Positions 1 through 7,194 of a stretch of 64,000 bases of DNA are shown here, piece after piece (the stretch's first letter is position 1; the number at the start of each line of letters is the position of its first letter). Origin of the DNA: Bifidobacterium miconisargentati (lineage in GTDB: Bacteria > Actinomycetota > Actinomycetes > Actinomycetales > Bifidobacteriaceae). Made by a program: the position numbers and the translations under genes. The notes under the pieces were generated by a model. The model saw nothing but the letters and a program-made list of their open reading frames with translations, was not told the origin of the DNA and searched no databases. The DNA lies in the NCBI RefSeq assembly GCF_019331675.1, contig NZ_JAHBBJ010000008.1, positions 62,001-126,000 of the forward strand. Direction: 5' to 3'.

Positions 1-10
1 TTTCGGTCAT
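1..10 (-). CDS. 5' end of a leftward gene running off the window (only M-T-E visible)
   Basis: On the minus strand an AAGGAG Shine-Dalgarno at 17-22 lies 6 bases before ATG at 10-8, followed by codons for Thr and Glu and then the window edge. This is a good translation start for a gene directly downstream of ahpC and in the same direction. In related genomes a flavoprotein disulfide reductase that recharges AhpC often sits here, but nothing in three codons identifies it. The start signal is seen; the function is unknown. Confidence 0.5.
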
Positions 11-37
11 GAAAAGCTCCTTGATATGTATAAAAGC

Positions 38-60
38 GGCTCCCCTCTCTGAGGGGAGCC
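38..60. terminator. Hairpin repeat between ahpC and the next gene
   Basis: A perfect palindromic hairpin with GGCTCCCCTC and GAGGGGAGCC arms around a 3-base loop. It is the simplest form (hairpin H1) of a repeat family found in many intergenic gaps of this window. No strong T-run follows on the minus strand, so a terminator role downstream of ahpC is only plausible. Confidence 0.5.
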
Positions 61-104
61 AGAAAAACAAACCGTTCGTTTAACGACTCAGCGCTATGCC
101 ACAA

Positions 105-668
105 TCACAGCTGGCCGACGAGGTCGAGGCTGGGCTCGATGGTCTCCTCGCCCGGGGTCCAGTTGGCGGGGCAGACCTGGTCGCCATGCTCGTAGACGAA
201 CTGGGAGGCCTGCACGCGGCGCAGCAGCTCGTCGGCGTTGCGGCCCACGTTGGAACTGGTGACCTCGTAGGCCACGACCTTGCCCTCCGGGTTGATGATG
301 AAGTCGCCACGTTCGGCCATGCCGTCGGCCTCGTTGTAGGTGTCGAGGTCGCGGGCCAGCAGGGCGGTCGGGTCGGCGAGCATCGGGTACTGGATCTTGG
401 CGATCTTCTCGCTGGCGTCGTGCCAGGCCTTGTGCACGAAGTGGGTGTCGCAGGACACGGAGTAGATCTCGCAGCCGATCTTCTTGAATTCCTCGTACTT
501 GTTGGCGAGGTCCTCAAGCTCGGTGGGGCACACGAACGTGAAATCGGCCGGGTAGAAGAAGAACACGGACCAGTGGCCGAGCACATCCTCCTTGGTCACC
601 TCATGGAATTCGTTGTTCTGGAAGGCCTGCACCTTGAAATCGGTCAGCTCGTGCTGCAGAAGAGTCAT
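105..668 (-). CDS. ahpC: Alkyl hydroperoxide reductase subunit C / 2-Cys peroxiredoxin
   Basis: A cytoplasmic typical 2-Cys peroxiredoxin of 187 residues that reduces hydrogen peroxide and organic hydroperoxides. The peroxidatic Cys47 lies in FVCPTE and the resolving Cys166 in VCPANW, both family hallmarks, and the length is normal for AhpC. The frame is open upstream to 710, but the ATG at 668 is preferred because AAAGGA lies 6 bases before it and MTLLQ is the usual AhpC N-terminus; an adjacent ATG at 671 is the alternative. Bifidobacteria lack catalase in general, so this is probably a main peroxide defence. A second gene starts just downstream in the same direction. Confidence 0.97.
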   Translation of the reverse strand: MTLLQHELTDFKVQAFQNNEFHEVTKEDVLGHWSVFFFYPADFTFVCPTELEDLANKYEEFKKIGCEIYSVSCDTHFVHKAWHDASEKIAKIQYPMLADPTALLARDLDTYNEADGMAERGDFIINPEGKVVAYEVTSSNVGRNADELLRRVQASQFVYEHGDQVCPANWTPGEETIEPSLDLVGQL

Positions 669-821
669 CATCGGTCCTTTCATGACGTCAGAAACGTTGC
701 CATCTCCCATCGTAACGTCGCCGGGTCGTGACGGGCCGGCTGTTCCCTATGAGCCTTATCACAGCCTTTATCACAGTGCGACGGCGTGCGGCGCCTCACC
801 GGACCGCCGGACCATAATCAC

Positions 822-865
822 GGTACTTTTCCCCACGATCGCCCTTGATTTTGGGGAAAAGTACC
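822..865. repeat. 14-bp perfect inverted repeat in the ahpC / carbonic anhydrase divergent promoter region
   Basis: GGTACTTTTCCCCA at 822-835 is matched exactly by its reverse complement at 852-865, with 16 bases between. It lies in the 275-base gap between divergent ahpC and the carbonic anhydrase gene. It could be an operator or a stem-loop; no T-run follows either arm, so a terminator is less likely. No other feature is recognised in this gap. Confidence 0.6.
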
Positions 866-944
866 GCTTCCTCCCACAGCCAAGCCGATACCACCGCCCC
901 GGCTAGTATGGAACACAGCAGAACCATCGAAACATGGAGGTGTC

Positions 945-1625
945 ATGGCTCAAGAGTTCACCCAGGAAACCACCGCAAACGCCACATGGAGCCGCATGCT
1001 GCAGGGCAACCGGCGTTTCTCCGAGGGCAAGGCGGAGCACCCGTGGCAGGACAAGGAGACCCGGCACATGCTCACCGACGGGCAGAACCCGGATGCCGCG
1101 GTGTTTTCCTGCTCCGACTCGCGCGTGCCTCCCGAAATCATCTTCGATCAGGGCCTGGGCGATCTGTTCACCGTGCGCACCGCCGGCCAGATGATCGACG
1201 ACGCGGTCATCGCCTCGCTGGAGTATGCGGTCAAGAAGCTGCATGTGAGCCTGATTTGCGTGCTCGGCCACGGCCGTTGCGGCGCGCTGGAGACCGCCGA
1301 ACGCGAGTTCGACGCCATGCTGGAGTCGATCACCGCCGAGGCGGAAGGCTCGCTGGAGGCCGCGGACATCCTGGACAATCTGGACGAGCAGCTGGCCCAG
1401 TCCGATTCCATCGTCCTGCGCCAGGCCGGCATGTCCGTCTGGCAGGCCCGCGAGGCCGAACTCGACTGCCTGGACGACATCGAGCGCGTGCATGTGGCGC
1501 GCACCATCGAATCGCTGGTGGACCGCTCCGAGGTGATCCAGCAGGCCCTGGCGAATGAAAAGCTCATGATCGTGGGCGCGCGATACCAGCTCGACTCCGG
1601 CAAGGTCGAGGTGCTGAGCTTCTAG
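945..1625 (+). CDS. Beta-class carbonic anhydrase
   Basis: A 226-residue zinc enzyme interconverting CO2 and bicarbonate in the cytoplasm. The beta-class zinc ligands are all present: Cys56 and the Asp58-Arg60 dyad in CSDSR, and His109 and Cys112 in HGRCG. A GGAGG motif about 7 bases upstream fixes the start. The length and an acidic helical insert at about 120-150 suit the prokaryotic beta class. The gene is monocistronic, divergent from ahpC, and followed by a repeat-rich gap. Bicarbonate supply for carboxylations is the expected role. Confidence 0.95.
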   Translation: MAQEFTQETTANATWSRMLQGNRRFSEGKAEHPWQDKETRHMLTDGQNPDAAVFSCSDSRVPPEIIFDQGLGDLFTVRTAGQMIDDAVIASLEYAVKKLHVSLICVLGHGRCGALETAEREFDAMLESITAEAEGSLEAADILDNLDEQLAQSDSIVLRQAGMSVWQAREAELDCLDDIERVHVARTIESLVDRSEVIQQALANEKLMIVGARYQLDSGKVEVLSF

Positions 1626-1960
1626 CTCTTGCCTCAGCTCCCCTCCGAGAGGACATTGCCGTGAAGCAAACAGTCCGGTGGACTGTTTGTAGGCAATGTG
1701 CGAGACGGCAGTCGAGCCCCAGAAAGACGCGAACGAAGTTCGTCCTTAATTGCAGGGCAGCTGTCGAACGGAGTGAGACTGAGGGGAGTTCCGTTTGCGA
1801 TGAAACTCCCCTCAGTCAGCTTCGCTGCCAGCTCCCCTCAGAGAGGGGAGCCAAAATCCGGAGAGGAAAGCCAGGATAAGGCCCGACGCCTTGCATCACA
1901 CCAATAATGCGGGGATGATAAGGGTTGTCAGAGAGAAGACAACCGGAAGAAGTCGGACCC
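1626..1960. repeat. 335-base gap with copies of the dispersed hairpin repeat
   Basis: No gene is seen. A small inverted repeat (AAACAGTCC, 3-base loop, GGACTGTTT) lies at about 1667-1687. The second half holds a doublet of the dispersed repeat: a degraded copy at about 1760-1798, then a clear copy with hairpin H2 (CAGCTTCGCTG, 1817-1827) and hairpin H1 (1831-1851). The last about 60 bases should contain the promoter of the following transporter gene, but no convincing -35/-10 pair is seen. Confidence 0.7.
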
Positions 1961-4936
1961 ATGCCACCTGCTCTTACCGTCTATTACGGCTCGACCAAAT
2001 ACACCGTCAGCCCGGAACGCACCACCATCATCGGACGCTCGCCCGATTGCGATCTGGTGATCCGCAATCCGTACGTCTCGCATCATCACGCCCGCATCAC
2101 CTGGACCGAGGACGGCTGGCTGCTGGCGGACATGGGCAGCGCGAACGGCCTGACCATCCAGGGCATGCACACCAATTCCGTACTGCTGACCTCGACCGTC
2201 ACCGTGGCGTTGGCGCGCGACGCCGTCATCACCTGCGTGGTGGGCGATCAGGCCCCGCAGTCGCGTCCGTTGCCGGCACAGGCGCCGGCAACCCCAACGC
2301 GCCCCAACGCATCGGTTCAGGAAAACATGCCATCAGGCGTGCGACCGACCGCCGCACAATCGGACGCACAGCCTCAGTCTTCACGGCAACGACAGCAGCA
2401 GAGGCCCGTAGCCTCGCCCGCAATCCCCCAGCAAACCACTGAGGCGGCGGTACAACGGCAGCCGGGCGGAACCCGCAGGCCATCGGCAACAGCTCACGCA
2501 ATTCCCGCGGTCCCCGCACGTCCGGCTCCCGCCACCGGCACAACGATCGCAACCCCTCAAGCACCTGCCATTCCAGTCAAACCGACGGCCCCATCAGCCC
2601 AAAATCCGAACCCACTGCCGCCGCGCGCCACGGCCCCCACGAACCCACCGGTAGCACCAGCGCTCCCCCATCAGCCCGTCACGTCCCCGGCCAATCCCGG
2701 CGACCCCGGCGATGGAATCACCGTACTGTCCGACGCACATCGTCCAACCTCCGTAAAGCCGACATCCGCACCTGACGTCCCGGTCTCCCCCATCGCCGCG
2801 CGACCGACCACAACGCACGTAACCGGCACTGCACCGGCGAACCAGCCGCAATCGCAGCTGAATCAGTCAACTCAACCGACACGTCCCGTCTCACCCGCAC
2901 CGAAATCGGCCACTGCCACCGTGCTGGCGGGCAGCACGCAGGCGGCGCACCTCGAGTCGCAGCTGACCTCGCACCGCGTGACCGGCTCGTTCGACCCGAC
3001 CAAGGACAAGGAGGGCACACTCGGCCGCGACGCCTCCTGCCAGATCCGCATCAACGATTTCCTCGTCTCCCGCAGGCATTGCTCGCTGGCGTCCACGCCG
3101 AACGGCATCCTCCTGACCGACCTCGACTCGGCCAACGGCACGTACGTCAACGGCCGTCGCGTGGCCAAGATCTGGCTTGAGGAGGGCGATTTGGTCACCG
3201 TGGGCAACACGGACCTCATCGTGCACGAGGGCGTGCTGTGCGACCGCGAGCCGCTGGCCGGCACGGACGCGGTGATCGCCGAGAACGTGGGCCTGACCGT
3301 GGGCAAGGGCACACGACTGCTCAAGGGCATCAACGCCGTGTTCGCCAAGGGCACGTTGACCGCCGTGATCGGCCCGTCCGGCGCGGGCAAGACCACGTTC
3401 ACGTCCATCGTGGCGGGCCTGAGCTCCCCCACCGAGGGCCATGTGCTGTTCGACGGCTACGACGTGCAGCAGAACATCGAACTGCTGCGCAGCCGTATCG
3501 GTTTCGTACCGCAGGACGACGTGGTGCACCGCAAGCTCACCGTGGACGCGGCGCTCGAATACGCCGCCAAACTGCGTCTGCCCGGCTCCACCAAGGCCGA
3601 GCGCGCCGAAATCATCAATCACGTGCTGGAGGAACTGGAGCTCACCGGCCGCCGCGGCAATCGCGTGGACCAGCTCTCCGGCGGCCAGCGCAAGCGCGTC
3701 TCCACGGCCATCGAACTGCTCACCAGCCCTGAGCTGCTCATCCTCGACGAGCCGACCTCCGGCCTCGACCCGGCGCTGGACCTGACGGTGATGACCATGC
3801 TGCGCCAGCTCGCGGATGCGGGCCGTGTGGTGATCGTGGTGACGCATTCGCTGGCGTACATCAACAAGCTGTGCGACAACGTGCTCATGCTCGCGCCCGG
3901 TGGTAAACCGGCGTTCTTCGGATCCGTCGCCGAGATGCAGCAGGCGTTCCACGGCCAGGAATGGGCGGACATCTTCAATGCCGTGACCGCCAATCCCGAC
4001 CGCGTCTACTCCATCACCGATTCGCGGCAACGGGCGATGGCGGCCAAACAGACCGTCCGCCCGCACGGCGACCATGAGAAGCCCGCCAAGCCGTTCCGCA
4101 TCAAGCAGACCGTGACTCTCGTGGCCCGCCAACTGCATTTGATCGCGGCCGACCCCGGTCTGCTCATCTTCCTGGTGCTGCTGCCGCTGTTCCTGGGACT
4201 GCTTTCGCTCGTGGTGCCCGGCTCGCACGGCCTGGGCGAACCCGATTTCAAGGACGCCGCCACCGAACCGAACCAGCTGCTCTCGCTCATCATCCTGGGC
4301 GCCTGCTTCATGGGTTCGGCCCTGTCCGTGAGGGACATCGTCTCCGAGAGGGCCATCTACGACCGCGAGCGCGCGGTGGGCCTCTCCCCCACGTCGTACA
4401 CGTGCTCGAAGCTCATCGTCATGGGCTTGCAGACGCTGCTGCAGGCCGCGTTGCTCGTGACGGCCGTGAGTCTGGGCAAACCGCACCCGGATCAGGGCGT
4501 GCTCACCAATTCGGGCATTCCCGAACTGGTGCTGGTGGTGTGGCTCACCGCGTGGTCCTCGGCCATGCTGGGCGAGGTGGGCTCGGCGCTGGTCAAGTCC
4601 GGCGAGCAGACCATGCCGCTTCTGGTGATTCTGGTGATGGCCCAACTCGTGTTCTCCGGCGGCATGATCCCGGTGACCGGGCGCGACGGACTCGACCAGC
4701 TGAGCATGGTGTTCCCGGGCCGCTGGGGCTTCTCCGCGGCCGCCTCGGACATCGACTTGAACGGCCTGCTGTACGGGCCCACCAAGGTGCCGACGTTCAA
4801 GAAGGACGACCTGTGGGAGCACACCGCGGACCAGTTCTGGTTCGACCTGGGCATCCTCGCGCTGATGGTGGTGGTGTTCACCGTGGTGCTGCGCGTGTGC
4901 GTGAGCAACGCGGCGGCCAAAATGCGCCGGCGGTAG
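1961..4936 (+). CDS. FHA-FHA-ABC transporter fusion (ATP-binding and permease in one chain)
   Basis: A 991-residue half-transporter in the Rv1747 style. Order: FHA domain 1 (about 5-85, GRSPDCDLVI and SHHHARI), a Pro/Ala/Thr-rich linker (about 95-330), FHA domain 2 (about 350-425, GRDASCQIRI and SRRHC), an ABC ATPase (Walker A GPSGAGKTT near 470, signature LSGGQRKR near 571, Walker B LLILDEP near 591), and an ABC-2 type membrane domain from about 735 with six predicted segments. FHA domains bind phosphothreonine, so activity is probably tuned by a Ser/Thr kinase encoded elsewhere. In Mycobacterium the homologue is linked to cell-envelope lipid export; the substrate here is unknown. A TTG at 1925 would add 12 residues; ATG at 1961 is preferred. 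Confidence 0.9.
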   Translation: MPPALTVYYGSTKYTVSPERTTIIGRSPDCDLVIRNPYVSHHHARITWTEDGWLLADMGSANGLTIQGMHTNSVLLTSTVTVALARDAVITCVVGDQAPQSRPLPAQAPATPTRPNASVQENMPSGVRPTAAQSDAQPQSSRQRQQQRPVASPAIPQQTTEAAVQRQPGGTRRPSATAHAIPAVPARPAPATGTTIATPQAPAIPVKPTAPSAQNPNPLPPRATAPTNPPVAPALPHQPVTSPANPGDPGDGITVLSDAHRPTSVKPTSAPDVPVSPIAARPTTTHVTGTAPANQPQSQLNQSTQPTRPVSPAPKSATATVLAGSTQAAHLESQLTSHRVTGSFDPTKDKEGTLGRDASCQIRINDFLVSRRHCSLASTPNGILLTDLDSANGTYVNGRRVAKIWLEEGDLVTVGNTDLIVHEGVLCDREPLAGTDAVIAENVGLTVGKGTRLLKGINAVFAKGTLTAVIGPSGAGKTTFTSIVAGLSSPTEGHVLFDGYDVQQNIELLRSRIGFVPQDDVVHRKLTVDAALEYAAKLRLPGSTKAERAEIINHVLEELELTGRRGNRVDQLSGGQRKRVSTAIELLTSPELLILDEPTSGLDPALDLTVMTMLRQLADAGRVVIVVTHSLAYINKLCDNVLMLAPGGKPAFFGSVAEMQQAFHGQEWADIFNAVTANPDRVYSITDSRQRAMAAKQTVRPHGDHEKPAKPFRIKQTVTLVARQLHLIAADPGLLIFLVLLPLFLGLLSLVVPGSHGLGEPDFKDAATEPNQLLSLIILGACFMGSALSVRDIVSERAIYDRERAVGLSPTSYTCSKLIVMGLQTLLQAALLVTAVSLGKPHPDQGVLTNSGIPELVLVVWLTAWSSAMLGEVGSALVKSGEQTMPLLVILVMAQLVFSGGMIPVTGRDGLDQLSMVFPGRWGFSAAASDIDLNGLLYGPTKVPTFKKDDLWEHTADQFWFDLGILALMVVVFTVVLRVCVSNAAAKMRRR

Positions 4937-5084
4937 CGGCGACTCACGGTAATTACCGGCGATGATGCCGATGGCAACGGAACGCGGGGATGCCGGAAAC
5001 AGCAGCATGGTGGATTGCACACGAATCGCGTAATCCACCGCGCTGCCGCGGGTATTGACTCCCCACTCCCCTAGAGTTGGCGGT

Positions 5085-6419
5085 ATGTCACTTGGTTTGA
5101 ACATCCTCCTGATCTTCGTGTTCCTGGTCATCGGCTCCGTGTTCTCCGGCACCGAGCTGGCACTGGTCTCCCTGCGAGGCTCGCAGATCGAGCAGATGGA
5201 GCAGGAGGACGCCCGCGGCGCGAAGGTGGCCAAGATCGCGCGCGACCCGAATACCTTCCTGTCCACCGTGCAGATCGGCGTGACGCTCTCCGGCTTCCTG
5301 TCCGCATCGTTCGGCGCCTCCTCGATCGCCCCCTACCTGATCCCCACGGTGGAAAGCTGGGGCGTGCCCACCGGCATCGCCGGCGGACTGGTGAACATCA
5401 TCCTGACGCTCATCATCTCCTACTGCTCCATCGTGATCTCGGAGATGGTGCCCAAGCGCATCGCCATGCAGCGCACCGAGCAGATCGCGCGCGCCGTGGT
5501 GCCGGCCATCGACGTGTTCGCCACCGTCTGCCGCCCGATCATCTGGCTCATCGGCAAGAACACGAACGGCATCGTGCGTCTCCTGGGCTTCGACCCGCAG
5601 CAGACCGAGTCCGAAGTGAGCGACGACGAGCTGCGCGTGCTGGTGAGCTCCAATACGAACCTGTCGAAGGACGAGCGCACGATTCTGGACGACGTGTTCG
5701 ACGCCTCCGAGACCATCGTGGCCGAGGTGATGCGCCCGCGCGCCGACGTGGTGTTCATCGAGGGCGACCAGCCCATCGCCGATGCCGCCGCGTTCGTGCG
5801 CGACCAGCCGTACTCCCGCTACCCGGTGACCGGCAAGGACTTCGACGACGTGATCGGCTTCGTGCATGTGCGCGACCTGCTGGACGTGCGCGACCCGAAC
5901 GCCAAGACCGTGCGCGACGTGACGCGCGAGGGCATCTCGCTGCCCGGCACGTCCAAGCTGCTGCCGTCCCTGGAGATGCTGCGCAAGCGCGGCATCCATC
6001 TGGCCGTGGTCATCGACGAGTACGGCGGTACGGACGGCATCGTGACGCTTGAGGACATGACCGAGGAGCTTGTGGGCGATATCCGCGACGAGTACGACCT
6101 GCCCACCGAGAAAGGCGGCGAGCGCACCACCCGCACCGCGTTCGTCAACGGCGTGGCCACCATCGAGGCCAGCATGACCATCGAGGACTTCGCCGACCTG
6201 ACCGGCATCGAACTGGAGGACGGCCCATACGAGACCGTGGCCGGCTACTTCCTGGCCCACACCGGCAAGATGGGCGCGACGGGCGACGTGCTGCATTCGG
6301 ACGACGGCTACGACATGGTCGTCACCAAGGTCGACGGCCGCCGCATCGAGACCATCGAGGTGCGCAAGGCCGGCGCCCCTGATCATGCGCCGGTCGCCGA
6401 GGCCTCAGCCATCAAGTGA
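5085..6419 (+). CDS. CNNM/CorC-family membrane protein (DUF21-CBS-CBS-CorC)
   Basis: A 445-residue membrane protein of the hemolysin-C/CorC (CNNM) family, linked in several bacteria to Mg2+ or Co2+ export. The N-terminal DUF21 domain (about 1-195) has three to four membrane segments and the SEMVPKR motif. Two CBS domains follow (about 215-340; EVMRPRADV opens the first, VIDEYGGTDGIVTLEDMTEELVGDI closes the second in family style), then a CorC_HlyC domain (about 355-430). The frame opens at TTG 5055, but ATG 5085 starts directly with the first membrane segment. No strong Shine-Dalgarno is visible. Transported ion is an inference. Confidence 0.9.
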   Translation: MSLGLNILLIFVFLVIGSVFSGTELALVSLRGSQIEQMEQEDARGAKVAKIARDPNTFLSTVQIGVTLSGFLSASFGASSIAPYLIPTVESWGVPTGIAGGLVNIILTLIISYCSIVISEMVPKRIAMQRTEQIARAVVPAIDVFATVCRPIIWLIGKNTNGIVRLLGFDPQQTESEVSDDELRVLVSSNTNLSKDERTILDDVFDASETIVAEVMRPRADVVFIEGDQPIADAAAFVRDQPYSRYPVTGKDFDDVIGFVHVRDLLDVRDPNAKTVRDVTREGISLPGTSKLLPSLEMLRKRGIHLAVVIDEYGGTDGIVTLEDMTEELVGDIRDEYDLPTEKGGERTTRTAFVNGVATIEASMTIEDFADLTGIELEDGPYETVAGYFLAHTGKMGATGDVLHSDDGYDMVVTKVDGRRIETIEVRKAGAPDHAPVAEASAIK

Positions 6420-6506
6420 TTCTTCCCACGTTCGCTCCGGGCCTGTGCGAATGGCGGAACACCTAGACTGGAATGACTGTTCCCAAACATGAAAGGAAGG
6501 AATATC

Positions 6507-6986
6507 ATGACACTTGCATTCGTGGTTCCCGGTCTCGATGAGGCGGCCAGCGAGAAGGCCATCGCCATCCTGCAGAACCGCCTGAGCCAGGAGCAGGAGG
6601 CCGCCCTGGTCCTGAAGCACGCGCACTGGAACGTGACCGGACCGAACTTCATCGCCGTGCACGAGATGCTCGACCCCGAGGTCGAATCCGTGCTGGCCCA
6701 GGCGGACGAGACCGCCGAGCGCATCGCCACGCTGGGAGGCACTCCGGACGGCCGCGCGGACGCCATCGTACGCAACCGCACATGGAAGCCGTTCGACGTG
6801 GACGGCCGCGCCGGCACCGAGGAGTACCTCAAGGCTCTCATCGAGTACTACGACGCCTTCATCGCCGACGACCGCAAGGCCGTGGCCGAACTGGACGAGT
6901 TGGACTTCGTGAGCTCCAACATCATCCAGGACCACGTCCAGCAGCTCGAAAAGTTCCAGTGGTTCATGCGCAGCCATCTGGCGTGA
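6507..6986 (+). CDS. dps: Dps-family DNA-binding ferritin-like protein
   Basis: A 159-residue dodecameric ferritin-like protein that oxidises and stores iron and shields DNA during oxidative stress. The Dps pattern is present: HWNVTGPNF with His40, His52 and Asp56, then Asp67 and Glu71 in QADETAERI, which together form the inter-subunit ferroxidase site. AAGGAAGG 6-7 bases before ATG 6507 sets the start. It stands alone, upstream of a repeat hairpin and a MITE-like insertion. With ahpC 6 kb away it fits peroxide and iron handling in an anaerobe. Confidence 0.96.
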   Translation: MTLAFVVPGLDEAASEKAIAILQNRLSQEQEAALVLKHAHWNVTGPNFIAVHEMLDPEVESVLAQADETAERIATLGGTPDGRADAIVRNRTWKPFDVDGRAGTEEYLKALIEYYDAFIADDRKAVAELDELDFVSSNIIQDHVQQLEKFQWFMRSHLA

Positions 6987-7007
6987 GATAGCCGCAAACA
7001 TGGTTCT

Positions 7008-7030
7008 GGCTCCCCTCAGAGAGGGGAGCC
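7008..7030. terminator. Hairpin repeat after dps
   Basis: A perfect hairpin of GGCTCCCCTC and GAGGGGAGCC arms with AGA loop, 22 bases after the dps stop. It is an H1-type copy of the dispersed repeat. It may stop dps transcription, though only a weak A/T tail follows. Confidence 0.55.
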
Positions 7031-7041
7031 AGATTACGTTA

Positions 7042-7167
7042 GGCTCTGTTAAACCAAGATCGGCATCGGCCCTTTATTCTTGGCTCCCCTTGTCAGGGGA
7101 GCTGTCGGCGAAGCCGACTGAGGGGTAGTCAGACATGGATTCATGTCGATCTTGGTTTAACAGAGCC
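7042..7167. mobile_element. 126-bp MITE-like element with 25-bp terminal inverted repeats and 8-bp target duplication
   Basis: The ends GGCTCTGTTAAACCAAGATC... (7042-7066) and their inverted copy (7143-7167) match at 24 of 25 positions, the first 21 perfectly. TTACGTTA stands directly outside both ends (7034-7041 and 7168-7175), as expected for an 8-bp target-site duplication. There is no room for a transposase, so this is a non-autonomous element. End sequence and 8-bp duplication recall ISL3-family elements, which is an inference. The interior holds a copy of the dispersed hairpin repeat (H1 at 7083-7102, H2 at 7104-7118). Confidence 0.82.
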
Positions 7168-7194
7168 TTACGTTATGCCTGCATTCGTGCCGAA

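Noticed and set aside
2891..5266. A 791-codon open frame on the minus strand
   Set aside because: It lies entirely antisense to the FHA-ABC gene and the following start region; its product is His/Arg-rich noise without domains. The plus-strand protein has clear motifs.
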